The notes beneath the pieces are model-generated. The model was not told where the DNA came from, made no database searches, and was given only the letters and a program-made list of their open reading frames with translations. From JALZOC01 sp038320555 (lineage in GTDB: Bacteria; Acidobacteriota; Vicinamibacteria; Vicinamibacterales; 2-12-FULL-66-21): a DNA stretch of 64,000 bases. A program made the position numbers and the translations under genes. The DNA is taken from positions 8,210-72,209 of the forward strand of contig JBBQEJ010000007.1 in assembly GCA_038320555.1 (NCBI GenBank), written 5' to 3'. Of this stretch, positions 25,731 through 34,438 are shown piece after piece; within the stretch, counting starts at the first letter, position 1, and each line of letters starts with the position of its first letter.

Positions 25731-26711
25731 ATGCACCCTTCGACTTCGCTCCGGGCGGGTCCCCCCCTGACCCGCCGGGACTTTCTGGAACGCGCCGCGC
25801 TGACGAGCGCCGTGCTGGCATGGGCGGCGCGACCGGCCGCAGCCGCCGGCACCATGTTTGTCTCGCTGAATGGCGCCGTGACCCGCGGCGTCAGTGGGTT
25901 CGACAGGGCGCGTCTCGCGGCCAAGCTCGGGTACGGGGGCGTCGATTGGGATCTGGGTCCGGCGAAAGCAGCGGGCCTCGAAGCCACGAAGGCGCTGTTT
26001 GCCGAGCTCAAGATCAAGCCGACGATCACGAATTTTCCGATGGCGAGACCGTTTCCCTTTGCCGGCGAGCAGGGCGCTTTTCAGCAGGCTCTCACAACGT
26101 TCGCTGAGGATGCCCCATTTGTCGCGGGCATCGGATGTCAGAAGATGATGGTCGTGATGTCTCCGACTGGCCCACTCCCAAAGGAGGAGCAACGCAAGGT
26201 CGTAAGAGATCGGCTGTCGGCAATCTCCGAGGTGCTTCAGCGGTCGAACCTTCGGCTGGGCCTCGAGTTTCTTGGCGTGCAGCAGTTTCGAGCAGGTCGC
26301 GAAGGCGGACCGCCCCCTAACCCGTTCATCTGGACGCTTCCAGAAACCGTCGCGCTCGCCAAGGACTGCGGAGCGAACATTGGCGTCGTCCTCGACGTGT
26401 GGCACTGGCATCATTCGGGAGGCACGACCGCCGATATCCTTCCAGTGGAGAAGGCGCGGATCGTTCACATCCACGTCTCCGACGCGAAAGCCCAGCCGCC
26501 GGAGGAGGTTCGCGACAATCAACGCCTCATGCCCGGGGAAGGGGTGATCGATCTCGTCGGATTCTTCCAGGCATTGAAGAAGATCGGCTACGACGACGGT
26601 GTCAGCCCGGAACCGCTGGGCCGCGTGCCTGCCGAAATGTCGCCGGAAGAGGGCGCGAAGCTGGCGCTCGACACGACGCTGGCAGTCATGAAGAAGGCAG
26701 GCGTCGTGTGA
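25731..26711 (+). CDS. Exported sugar phosphate isomerase/epimerase-like TIM-barrel protein
   Basis: A 326-aa protein with a twin-arginine signal (LTRRDFLERAAL at about 13-24), preceded by AGGAGG 4 bp before ATG 25731; the frame is open upstream but without such signals. The body is a xylose-isomerase-like TIM barrel: VVLDVWHWHHSGG, RIVHIHVSDAK and DGVSPEPLG carry the metal-binding E/D/H residues of the AP-endonuclease-2 superfamily. Its neighbours (DUF1080-like protein, Gfo/Idh/MocA proteins) suggest handling of oxidised sugars outside the cytoplasm. The exact substrate is unknown. Confidence 0.85.
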   Translation: MHPSTSLRAGPPLTRRDFLERAALTSAVLAWAARPAAAAGTMFVSLNGAVTRGVSGFDRARLAAKLGYGGVDWDLGPAKAAGLEATKALFAELKIKPTITNFPMARPFPFAGEQGAFQQALTTFAEDAPFVAGIGCQKMMVVMSPTGPLPKEEQRKVVRDRLSAISEVLQRSNLRLGLEFLGVQQFRAGREGGPPPNPFIWTLPETVALAKDCGANIGVVLDVWHWHHSGGTTADILPVEKARIVHIHVSDAKAQPPEEVRDNQRLMPGEGVIDLVGFFQALKKIGYDDGVSPEPLGRVPAEMSPEEGAKLALDTTLAVMKKAGVV

Positions 26712-26799
26712 CTCGGGACCGTATGCAACGTCGGCACGCAGGCGGATCTGGAGAAGACCCGAGGCCTTCGGATCTCCTCCAGCGAATTTGCCGCCGATC

Positions 26800-27519
26800 T
26801 CAGTTCTTCGTGATCGTCAACCCCGACACCGTCGCGTCGGTGTTGTGCGCGAAGCGGATCCCGTAGACACCATCCGTCGACTTCAGTTTGCCGGCTGTCA
26901 CGAGCGCGGCCTTGTCGTACGTGCCGACGACGGTGCCGTTGACCGAGCAGTCGACCTTGTCGCCCTTGACCGACATCGCAATCTCCTGCGTCACGGGCTG
27001 GTCCTTGCCTGCCGCCTTGTGCACCGCGTCATTTGGCTCACCGCGCCCATTCATCTGAAATGGCGCGGGGCCGAAGCCGCGAACGATGAACGTGCCGCTC
27101 CCGTAAGCTGCGCAGTACAGATAGCTCTCCTGCGGCGTGCCGAGATCGTTGCCCGCGATCACGATGCCGTACGGGTGGGGATGATTGTTCAGATTCATGT
27201 ACTTCGGCTCGGTGAAGGTGGCCTTCACCGTGTAGTTGCCCGTGGCCTGGTTGGCCGGGTTCCAATAGGTCACGGCCGGACCCGTGACAACGTGCAGATC
27301 CTTGCCCTCATGAGAGAGCTTCGCATCGTTGATGGTCTGTCCCTGCTTTTCGGCCGCCGGATCGACCTTGCCCGTCCATCCCGGGACGGAGACGCCCCCG
27401 CCGGCGACGCTGCGGTTGGTTTCCTGCGGCGCCTGCGCGGCAGGTGCCTGTGCGGCGGGTGCGAGCGGAACGAGCGTAGCAATAGCCATTGCGAGTGCGG
27501 AACCATAGACCAGACGCAT
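26800..27519 (-). CDS. Secreted jelly-roll protein, DUF1080-like (3-keto-disaccharide hydrolase type)
   Basis: A 239-aa exported protein: a signal peptide at 1-23, an alanine/glutamine linker, then a beta-sandwich with GWTGKVDP, TGNYTVKATFTEP, GIVIAGNDL and DGVYGIRFAHNTD. The pattern fits the DUF1080 / concanavalin-like fold of 3-keto-disaccharide hydrolases and related sugar-binding proteins, but the diagnostic motifs are weak, so the enzyme name is tentative. It is encoded next to a sugar-isomerase-like gene and starts divergently from the beta-galactosidase-like gene. Confidence 0.65.
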   Translation of the reverse strand: MRLVYGSALAMAIATLVPLAPAAQAPAAQAPQETNRSVAGGGVSVPGWTGKVDPAAEKQGQTINDAKLSHEGKDLHVVTGPAVTYWNPANQATGNYTVKATFTEPKYMNLNNHPHPYGIVIAGNDLGTPQESYLYCAAYGSGTFIVRGFGPAPFQMNGRGEPNDAVHKAAGKDQPVTQEIAMSVKGDKVDCSVNGTVVGTYDKAALVTAGKLKSTDGVYGIRFAHNTDATVSGLTITKN

Positions 27520-27602
27520 GTTCTGTCCTTTCCTGTTGACGGCCGTCAGCGGGCCGGATGGCGAGTATACGACGAGCGGCGACGTCGGTGATAGCCGCCG
27601 CT

Positions 27603-27724
27603 GAGATAACGAAGGTCGCGGAGGAAGCAGAGTGATTTCACCACAGAGGCAACGGAGTAAACAGAGGAAAATTATTGTTCTCTGCTAACTCTGCTTACTC
27701 TGTGGTGAAATACTCCGTTATCTC
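27603..27724. repeat. Long extragenic hairpin, CACAGAG type
   Basis: Arms GAGATAACG (27603-27611) / CGTTATCTC (27716-27724) and GATTTCACCACAGAG (27634-27648) / CTCTGTGGTGAAAT (27698-27711), with further CAGAG/CTCTG units around an AT-rich loop (AAAATTATTGTT). It occupies the space between two divergent genes (27519 and 27758). Confidence 0.85.
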
Positions 27725-27757
27725 AATTGCCTCCATTACTTCTCAAGCGACCAATCT

Positions 27758-29953
27758 ATGCCAATATCGCGCCGGGATTTCCTTCACGTCACAACCGGCG
27801 CGGGCGCGTTCGGAGCGCTCGGGTCCTCGTTCGTCCCCGCGCGTGACGCCTTGACGTACGCCGCGCAACCGCCGGTCCCCGGCGCAGGGTGGTTCGACAC
27901 GCCGATGCGGTGGGTCCAGCTGACGCTCGTCGAGAATGACCCGGGACGCTTCGATCCGCGCTTCTGGCTCGACTACTTTCGTCGTCTGCACGCCGATGCC
28001 GCGACGCTCAGCGCCGGTGGCATTGTCGCGTACTATCCGACCGACGTGCCGCTGCATCATCGCAGCGCCTTTCTCGGAGAGACCGACCCATTCGGGACGC
28101 TCGTCGCGGGATGCCGAGAGATGAAGATGCGGGTCGTGGCCCGGACCGATCCCCACGCCGCGCGCGAGGAGGTGCGCGTCGCGCACCCGGACTGGATCGC
28201 CCGCACGAGCGACGGCGAGCCCAGAAAACACTGGGCCAATCCGGATCTGTGGGTCACCTGCGCGCTTGGCCCCTACAACTTCGAATTCATGGACCAGGTC
28301 CATCGTGAGATTGTCACGAAGTACAAGGTCGACGGCATTTTCTCCAACCGCTGGGCGCCGCAGGGTGGGAACTGCTACTGCGTTCACTGCCAGAAGAATT
28401 TCAGGGACGCGACCGGCATGGACTTGCCGCGCACCAGCGATCGCCGGGATCCGGCGCGTCGTGCATTCGTCGCGTGGCGCAAGGCGCGGCTGACGGAATT
28501 GTGGAAGCGCTGGGATGCGACCGTGCGCGCTGCCAACCCCGACGCGAGCTTCATTCCCAACGGACCGCCCGACCTCAAAACGGCCGGCGAGCTTGCCGCG
28601 ATTCAGTTCACCGACAACCAGGCGCGCCGCGGCGTGACGCCCCCGTGGAACAACGGCCGGCGCGCGAAAGAATACCGGTCGGTCATGGGCCGCCGTCCCA
28701 TCGGTGGGATCTTCAGCGTGGGCCTCGAGGAGGCGTACCGCTGGAAGGATTCGGTGCAGAGCGAACCGGAGATCCGGCTTTGGGTCGCCCAGGGCACGGC
28801 CAACGGCATGCGGCCCTGGGTGACGAAGTTCTCGGGCGTCCTGTATGACCGGCGGTGGTTGCCGATGATCGAACGCATCTACGAGTGGCACTACGCGCAC
28901 GAACGATATCTGCGCAACGAGTCCCCGCTCGCGCGGGTGGCGCTACTTTATTCCGAACAGACAGCCGCCGAGCATCCGGGCGTCGCGCAGGGCGATCGCG
29001 CCGAGGATCACGTGCTCGGCATGTACCACGCGCTCGTCGAATCGCGGGTCCCGTTTGAAATGGTCCACGAGGCGGTCCTCACCCCGGATAGGCTCGATCA
29101 TTTCAAGCTGCTCATCCTCGCCGACGCCGCTGCGCTGTCTGATGCGCAGTGCCGCGCGATCCGCGAGTATGTGGAACGCGGCGGGAGCGTGCTGGCGACG
29201 TTTGCCTCCTCGCTGTACGACGAGACTGGCCGGCGCCGCGAGAACTTCGGCCTTGCCGATCTCTTCGGCGTGTCGTTCGGCGGCCGCATCGACGGCCCGA
29301 TGCAGAATTCCTATCTGAGCCTCGATGGCGACCCGTCGACCGGCGCGCGGCATCCGGTTCTTGCAGGGCTCGAGGACACGCCCCGCATCATCAACGGGGT
29401 CTTTCGTCTCGATGTCCGGCCGGCCATTGATTTTCCGTCGCCGCTGACGCTGATTCCGACCTATCCCGACCTCCCGATGGAAGATGTCTATCCGCGGGTC
29501 GGGCACACAGCGACCCGCGAGATCTATCTCCGCGATCTCGGCCGCAGCCGCGTGGTGTACATTCCCTGGGACATCGATCGGACATTCTGGGACGTGATGT
29601 GCGTCGATCATCTGCGCCTTCTGCGAAATGCGATCGAATGGGCCACGAATGAACCGGCGCCCGCGATCGTCGAGGGGCCGGGCATTCTCGATGTCACGGT
29701 GTGGCGCCAGCAGGCCTCGATGACGGTGCATCTCGTCAACCTCACGAACCCGATGATGATGAAGGGACCGCTGCGCGAGGTCGTCCCCGTCGGGCCTCAG
29801 CTGGCGCGCATCCGACTCCCTGACGGGCTGCGACCGCGGAAAGTTCAGCTGCTGACCGCAGGCACAACGATCACCCCACGGATGGTGGGGGAGGTGTGCA
29901 CGGTGACGGTGCCGTCCGTCGACGTGCACGAAGTCATCGCGATTGATTTGTGA
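27758..29953 (+). CDS. Exported glycosyl-hydrolase-like protein with beta-galactosidase trimerisation-like domain
   Basis: A 731-aa protein with a twin-arginine signal at the very start (SRRDFLHVTTGAGAFGALG). Residues of about 45-380 form a TIM-barrel-like region (VDGIFSNRWAPQGGNCYCVH; FSVGLEEAYRWKDS), then a Rossmann-like beta-galactosidase trimerisation-type domain (LIADAAALSDAQCRAI is typical: decision on opening and closing of the site by a glutamine-amidotransferase-like fold) and a C-terminal beta-domain. The order resembles GH42-like proteins, but catalytic glutamates cannot be assigned with confidence. The NIPSNAP gene follows after 10 bp, so the two form an operon. Confidence 0.75.
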   Translation: MPISRRDFLHVTTGAGAFGALGSSFVPARDALTYAAQPPVPGAGWFDTPMRWVQLTLVENDPGRFDPRFWLDYFRRLHADAATLSAGGIVAYYPTDVPLHHRSAFLGETDPFGTLVAGCREMKMRVVARTDPHAAREEVRVAHPDWIARTSDGEPRKHWANPDLWVTCALGPYNFEFMDQVHREIVTKYKVDGIFSNRWAPQGGNCYCVHCQKNFRDATGMDLPRTSDRRDPARRAFVAWRKARLTELWKRWDATVRAANPDASFIPNGPPDLKTAGELAAIQFTDNQARRGVTPPWNNGRRAKEYRSVMGRRPIGGIFSVGLEEAYRWKDSVQSEPEIRLWVAQGTANGMRPWVTKFSGVLYDRRWLPMIERIYEWHYAHERYLRNESPLARVALLYSEQTAAEHPGVAQGDRAEDHVLGMYHALVESRVPFEMVHEAVLTPDRLDHFKLLILADAAALSDAQCRAIREYVERGGSVLATFASSLYDETGRRRENFGLADLFGVSFGGRIDGPMQNSYLSLDGDPSTGARHPVLAGLEDTPRIINGVFRLDVRPAIDFPSPLTLIPTYPDLPMEDVYPRVGHTATREIYLRDLGRSRVVYIPWDIDRTFWDVMCVDHLRLLRNAIEWATNEPAPAIVEGPGILDVTVWRQQASMTVHLVNLTNPMMMKGPLREVVPVGPQLARIRLPDGLRPRKVQLLTAGTTITPRMVGEVCTVTVPSVDVHEVIAIDL

Positions 29954-29963
29954 GGAGCGATAC

Positions 29964-30773
29964 GTGGAGCGACGAACCTTTCTGACGTCTGTCTTGGGAT
30001 CCTCGATGCTGGCCACGTTCGCCGCATCGAAAGGGGAGGCGGGCCAGGCCCCGGCGGGTCAGCCGTCGCCGGAGTTCTATGTCTGGCGGCAGTATGTCGT
30101 GCGCAACGGGCCGCAGCCTCGCGTCCTCGCGGATTTTCTGCGCACTGCCGCCATTCCGGCGTTGAACCGCTTGGGGCACAAGCCGATTGGCGCGTTCGAA
30201 GTGGTCGCGGGCGCCCCGTCGCCGACGGTGTTCCTGCTCACTCCCTGTTCCTCGCTCGACAGCCTGGCGGCGCTTGACGCGGGACTGGACGCCGACGCGG
30301 AATACACGCGCGCAGGCGCGCCGTACATCGACGCACCGGCGACCGATGCGCCCTACGTGCGCCAGGAGGTGTCGCTGCTGGCGGCGTTTCCAAAGATGCC
30401 GCGGATCGAGGTGCCCGCGGCGACGGCGGCAAAAGGCCCGCGTCTTTTCGAGCTGCGGACTTATGAAAATCCCAGCGAGAAGGCGCAGCGCGCCAAGATC
30501 CGGATGTTCAGCGACATGGGAGAGATCGAGATCTTCCGCCGCTCGGGCCTGACGCCGGTGTTCTTTTCGCGCACGATTGTCGGACCCCACATACCCAACA
30601 TTACGTATATGCTGGTGCACGAGAACACGGCGGGGCGGGAGAAGAGCTGGGACAACTTCCGGAACGATCCCGAGTGGAAGAAGCTCGCATCAACGCCCGG
30701 CTACAGCGACGCCGAGATCGTGTCGAACATCACGACCGTGCTGCTGCGGCCCGCGGCGTATTCGCAAATCTAG
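29964..30773 (+). CDS. Exported NIPSNAP-family protein
   Basis: A 269-aa protein starting at GTG 29964, 10 bp after the upstream stop and preceded by GAGGAG. It has a twin-arginine-like N-terminus (VERRTFLTSVLGSSML) and two NIPSNAP (dimeric alpha/beta-barrel) units: FYVWRQYVVRNGPQPRVL near residue 35 and FELRTYENPSEKAQRAKI near 165. NIPSNAP proteins of this kind are common beside sugar-processing genes in Acidobacteria and Planctomycetes; the biochemical role is unknown. Confidence 0.85.
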   Translation: MERRTFLTSVLGSSMLATFAASKGEAGQAPAGQPSPEFYVWRQYVVRNGPQPRVLADFLRTAAIPALNRLGHKPIGAFEVVAGAPSPTVFLLTPCSSLDSLAALDAGLDADAEYTRAGAPYIDAPATDAPYVRQEVSLLAAFPKMPRIEVPAATAAKGPRLFELRTYENPSEKAQRAKIRMFSDMGEIEIFRRSGLTPVFFSRTIVGPHIPNITYMLVHENTAGREKSWDNFRNDPEWKKLASTPGYSDAEIVSNITTVLLRPAAYSQI

Positions 30774-30776
30774 CGA

Positions 30777-30881
30777 CTGGCGGCTAGCGGCTAGAGACTG
30801 GCGGTACGAGAGAGAAGAATGGGAGCGCGCTCCGTTTCTCTCTTCCTCCTGTGTGGTTTCTCGCTAACCGCTAACCGCCAG
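30777..30881. repeat. Extragenic hairpin made of GGCTAGC units
   Basis: CTGGCGGCTAGCGGCTAGAG (from 30777) is complementary with few mismatches to CTCGCTAACCGCTAACCGCC (30860-30879). A second pair, GAGAGAGAAGAATGGGAGCG / CGCTCCGTTTCTCTCTTCC, lies inside. It fills the gap between two convergent genes (stops at 30773 and 30895) and may also end both transcripts. Confidence 0.8.
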
Positions 30882-30894
30882 GCGCGAGCCGCGA

Positions 30895-32361
30895 TTACGT
30901 AGACGACGGAATGTCGAACCCCTTCCGGTATTGCCGAGTCAGCAGTGCGTCGGCCTTCTTGTCGTCGACGAACGCTTCCTTCTTGCCGTCGAACACAAGC
31001 CCGTGCCCGACAAGGTACGAGATGTTGCCGAGGTGCGGCAGCGTCGATGTGTAATGTCCTTCGAGCACGTCGCAGGCGAGCGTCTTCGGATCGCCCGAGC
31101 GTACCGCGTCGACGAAGTTCTGGTAATGCGCGAACCCCTCGGAGGAAGGCGCTGGCCCCGCGGGCGGATGCGCCTCGTAGTCGGCGCCGGGGCCTTTCTC
31201 GTTCTTCGGTCCCAGGTGCGACTGCCATGCGCTGCCGTTGCCGTCTATCCAGACCCAGCCTTTGGAGCCATAGAACAGGTTCCCGACGCGCTGCGTGCCT
31301 TCATCGTTCGTGAATTCGCCGCGCGTGGCGAATTCGAGGATCGTGCCGTCGGCGTACTCGAAGAGCGACGTCTGTGTGTCGGGCGTTTCCTGTGACGATT
31401 CGGCGCCGAAGTACCCGCCCACGGATCGAATCTTGACCGGGTGCTCCTGCTTCTTCAGGCCCCAGCGTGCGATGTCGAACTGGTGCGGACCCTGGTTGCC
31501 GCTGTCGCCGTTGCCGTAATCCCAGTGCCAGTGCCAGTTGTAGTGAAAGCGGTTCCGATTGAAGGGGCGTTTCTCGGCGGGTCCGAGCCACATGTCGTAA
31601 TCGACCTTCGAGAGGTACTGCTGATCGTAAGCCGGTTCGGGCGTCGTCGAGGTCACAGTCAGCGAGTATTTTTCACCCGGCGCCATCGGTCCGTCGGGGT
31701 ACTTGCCGATCGCCGGCCGCGGCTTGAAGCACAGGCCGCGCGCCATGTAGATCTTCCCGATGCCCCCGTCGTGCAGGAACTTGATCGCTTCGATCACGGC
31801 TGGACGGCTGCGGTTCATCGTGCCGATCTGGACGGCCTTGTTGTAGCGCGTGGCCGCCTCGACCATCTTCCGTCCTTCCCAGACGGTGTGCGACGACGGC
31901 TTCTCGACATACACGTGCTTGCCGGCCTGCAGCGCCCAGATCGTCGCGAGCGCGTGCCAGTGATTCGGCGTGGCGATCACGACCGCGTCGATGTCCTTGT
32001 CGTCGAGAACGCGACGAAGATCCTGGACGAAGCCAGGCTTGAAGGTCGTCACATCCGACAGGCGCGAATCATTGATGCGCTCGGGCGCGAGATTCGCGTC
32101 GATGTCACACAGCGTCTTGATCTCGACGTTCGGCACTCGCGCGAACCCGCGCTTCAACGCGTTCCCCTGCCCTCGGATGCCGATGCTGGCGGTCACGACG
32201 CGATCGTTCGCGCCGAGAATCCTGTTGCCGACGTGCGGCGCCGCGTCCGCGCGCGCCGTCAACAACTCCGCGCCGACCGCCACGCCCGCTGCCGCGGCCC
32301 CAAGCCGCGCCGCAAAGTCGCGACGCGAGATGCCGTCCTTGTCGTTCGAATGACCCGCCAT
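30895..32361 (-). CDS. Exported (Tat) Gfo/Idh/MocA-family oxidoreductase
   Basis: A 488-aa protein. The start at ATG 32361 has AGGAG 9 bp upstream and gives a twin-arginine signal (ISRRDFAARLG). A Rossmann NAD(P)-binding domain with ASIGIRGQG comes first, then VYVEKPSSH, the hallmark EKP motif of the family, and a C-terminal beta-sheet domain (WHWHWDYGNGDSGNQGPHQ). These enzymes oxidise sugars or cyclitols with a tightly bound nicotinamide. Export through Tat implies the cofactor is inserted before export. Confidence 0.9.
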   Translation of the reverse strand: MAGHSNDKDGISRRDFAARLGAAAAGVAVGAELLTARADAAPHVGNRILGANDRVVTASIGIRGQGNALKRGFARVPNVEIKTLCDIDANLAPERINDSRLSDVTTFKPGFVQDLRRVLDDKDIDAVVIATPNHWHALATIWALQAGKHVYVEKPSSHTVWEGRKMVEAATRYNKAVQIGTMNRSRPAVIEAIKFLHDGGIGKIYMARGLCFKPRPAIGKYPDGPMAPGEKYSLTVTSTTPEPAYDQQYLSKVDYDMWLGPAEKRPFNRNRFHYNWHWHWDYGNGDSGNQGPHQFDIARWGLKKQEHPVKIRSVGGYFGAESSQETPDTQTSLFEYADGTILEFATRGEFTNDEGTQRVGNLFYGSKGWVWIDGNGSAWQSHLGPKNEKGPGADYEAHPPAGPAPSSEGFAHYQNFVDAVRSGDPKTLACDVLEGHYTSTLPHLGNISYLVGHGLVFDGKKEAFVDDKKADALLTRQYRKGFDIPSST

Positions 32362-32450
32362 TCTGAGTCTCCTGTTGATAGTCGTCACCGGGCCGCCAGG
32401 CGGCAGCCTGGACGCGTACGGAAATATGCTAACACTGGGCGGCAGTATTC

Positions 32451-32511
32451 TTCCGCCTAAAGGCGGAAGCCACAAAGAGAAAGGGGAAGCTTCCGCGTTG
32501 AGCCGGAAGAG
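32451..32511. repeat. Two-unit extragenic repeat, TTCCGCC type
   Basis: A hairpin TTCCGCCT AA AGGCGGAA (32451-32468), then CTTCCGCGTTGAGCCGGAAG about 20 bp later. The same two-unit order appears at 50968-51008, so this is a dispersed family. Confidence 0.7.
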
Positions 32512-32519
32512 CTAGGGCC

Positions 32520-32610
32520 AGGCGCCAGTCGCCAGCGGCGAGTCCCGAATTGCCACCCTCCACCCGCGAACCGCGAGCAGCGAATCGCGACCCGCGAGTC
32601 ATCGATCCGG
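32520..32610. repeat. Low-complexity repeat of GCGAGTC/CGCGAAC units
   Basis: GCGCCAGTCGCCAGCGGCGAGTCCCG (32522-32547) faces a right block with CGCGAACCGCGAGCAGCGAATCGCGACCCGCGAG (32565-32598); the two halves are partly complementary. It abuts the end of the VWFA-type pseudogene. Confidence 0.5.
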
Positions 32611-33110
32611 CAGCGCGGCTGGCGCCCGCATCGTGATCCCCTTTCGATCTGTCGTGATGGTGAAGCGGCGATCCGGCTTTACCCCATCGGGGAGGGCGTA
32701 GGTGACCACGTATTGGGCGGCGAGGTGACGTAGGGCACGACCGTCGTGTTGCGGAGTCCGACCGTAATCAGCGACATCTCCGCCGTGCCGTTGATCCGCT
32801 TCACGAATTCGAATAAGCCGACCCGCGTCGACGGATCCGGTGCGAGCCGTTCTTCGACCAGCAGGGCGATGTGCGGGCGAGCCTTCGCCGGTTTAGCCTT
32901 AACGATCTCTCGATCCTTCCCGCCTTCCTTGACCTTGAGGTCCGCAGGCGTGAGATCTGTAACGGGGCCGCCCTTCGGGTCGGTAATCGTCACGTACACC
33001 ATTCGGTTCACTGCCAGGGCGGCCAGGGCTGTGACGTGGGAAACGGCCATCGACAGAACGATCACCAAGGGGACGAGCGTCGGGCATGAACGGCCGGCAG
33101 TTACACGCAT
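32599..33110 (-). pseudogene. Relic of a VWFA-related Acidobacterial-family protein
   Basis: The 5' part (33110 to about 32720) reads as a signal peptide, VYVTITDPKGGPVTDLTPAD, LKVKEGGKDREI and HIALLVEE, then ends in VGLRNTTVVPYV, typical of this family. From about 32725 the family sequence continues in another frame: LAAQYVVTYALPDGVKPDRR, then FTITTDRKGITMRAPA, with a stop at 32599. The middle of the domain is missing and the two halves are out of frame, so an internal deletion has inactivated the gene. In the 5' frame translation would stop at 32679 after about 143 aa. Confidence 0.75.
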
Positions 33111-33173
33111 CGCACGGAACCTCCGGGCGCAGTATAAGACGGCTCGGGGCGCCGGACCCAGTGCAGGGCTCAG

Positions 33174-33202
33174 CTGGAAAACCGGAAACTGGAAACTGGA
33201 AA
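33174..33202. repeat. Heptad repeat array (CTGGAAA), single arm
   Basis: CTGGAAA, one inserted A, CCGGAAA, CTGGAAA, CTGGAAA: four 7-bp units just upstream of the pseudogene and 17 bp after the stop of the phosphodiesterase-like gene (minus-strand sense). Same family as the arrays at 9348, 20174 and 43981. Confidence 0.75.
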
Positions 33203-33218
33203 CTGAAACACGCAGCCT

Positions 33219-34328
33219 TCATTTATTCAGCGTCAACGGGATTGCCGCTTTCGGTTGCGCCGCGTTGTAGTCTTCCCCGAGCAATAGCGCGATCGTTGCC
33301 GCCGCCTGCGACTGTGTGACCGTCATGTCCGGCCGCACGCCCAACTGCGGCACGCCGGGCCCCATCACCGCCATCCATATCTGATCCGATTCGGGAACCT
33401 TTTCGCCATGGCTGGTCCAGTTCTCTGCGGTATTCCCACGCCCGTGATCGGTCGTCAGCACGAGCGCCGTGCGCCCTGCGTACTCGGGCAGGGACTGGGC
33501 GGTCTCCCACAGCCGGCGGATGAACCGGTCATTGCGCCACGCGGCATCCAGATACAAATCGTACCGGCGGCCGTGTGCCCATTCGTCGGTCTCGCCGAGC
33601 ATCACGAACAACACGCGAGGGCGGTGCTTCTTCAGATACTCGAGCGCGCCGAAGCCGGTTGGCGCATCCGCGCGCGTCTCACCCCAGTACGGCGGCAGGT
33701 CGGCGGCGAAGTCGTTGAGCGTTCGCTCCCGCTCCGTCTGTGCGTCAACGACGGGCATGCCATCGCCGTTCGACGGGATATGGCTTCGCTCGGTGTTGAG
33801 GATCCAGGGCAGCAGTTCCCACGACGCAAAGGCCGCGATCTTGCCGGTAAGGCCTGGCCGTCGGTTGAGCCACTCGAGAACCGTGACGTTGGGATTGGAC
33901 ACCCTGTCGTTGCTGTTGATCCGGGGATCTGCAAATCCGGACAGGATCTCGTTGTAGCCGGGGTAGGAGAAGCGCAGCCCGTTGGTCACGCGTGCAATGC
34001 TCTTGTGTGATGGATCCCCAAATATCTGGCCCTGGTTGGCGACCGCTGTCCAGAAAAACGGCATCAGCTTTTCGCGTCGCTGTTCTGGTGTTACGCCCCC
34101 GAACCGTCCCTCCAGCCCGGGAGCGTCGGAAACCCCACCGCCTTTGGGCGTCAAGAGATCGCGGGACATCCCCCCGAAGACTTCCTGCCACCGCATCCCG
34201 TCCATCGTGACGACGAGGACGTTGCTCGCCGGCTTCACCGGCGGCTGTTGAGCCGGCGCAGCGAGGAGGACGGCAATCGAGAAGGGCCACAGAAAGAAGA
34301 GCTTGAGCGAAGCCGGCAGTTGTCCCAT
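33219..34328 (-). CDS. Secreted alkaline-phosphatase-superfamily hydrolase (phosphodiesterase/sulfatase-like)
   Basis: A 369-aa exported enzyme with a signal peptide (residues 1-27). Metal-binding motifs of the alkaline phosphatase superfamily are visible: VVTMDGMRWQE (first aspartate), LGETDEWAH (E/D/H) and TTDHGRG (D-H), followed by SHGEK. The nucleophile Thr/Ser is probably in the segment near residues 110-125. It resembles type-I phosphodiesterase or sulfatase-like proteins; the substrate is not predictable. A TATAAT on this strand (34338-34343) lies 9 bp from the ATG. Confidence 0.85.
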   Translation of the reverse strand: MGQLPASLKLFFLWPFSIAVLLAAPAQQPPVKPASNVLVVTMDGMRWQEVFGGMSRDLLTPKGGGVSDAPGLEGRFGGVTPEQRREKLMPFFWTAVANQGQIFGDPSHKSIARVTNGLRFSYPGYNEILSGFADPRINSNDRVSNPNVTVLEWLNRRPGLTGKIAAFASWELLPWILNTERSHIPSNGDGMPVVDAQTERERTLNDFAADLPPYWGETRADAPTGFGALEYLKKHRPRVLFVMLGETDEWAHGRRYDLYLDAAWRNDRFIRRLWETAQSLPEYAGRTALVLTTDHGRGNTAENWTSHGEKVPESDQIWMAVMGPGVPQLGVRPDMTVTQSQAAATIALLLGEDYNAAQPKAAIPLTLNK

Positions 34329-34337
34329 GGGGGCGCA

Positions 34338-34343
34338 TTATAC
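34338..34343 (-). promoter_or_regulatory. -10 box TATAAT 9 bp from an ATG
   Basis: On the minus strand TATAAT is followed by 9 bp and the ATG at 34328, so transcription should begin at or within a few bases of the start codon (leaderless). Same layout as at 7494-7510. Confidence 0.5.
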
Positions 34344-34438
34344 GCGGCCGAAAAAGAGAGCGGGCGTAGAATCGGAACGGCCAAACCGCGGGGAGGACAG
34401 TCCAAAGGTCGATCGTTTCTTGTTTCGAGGAGGCGTCC

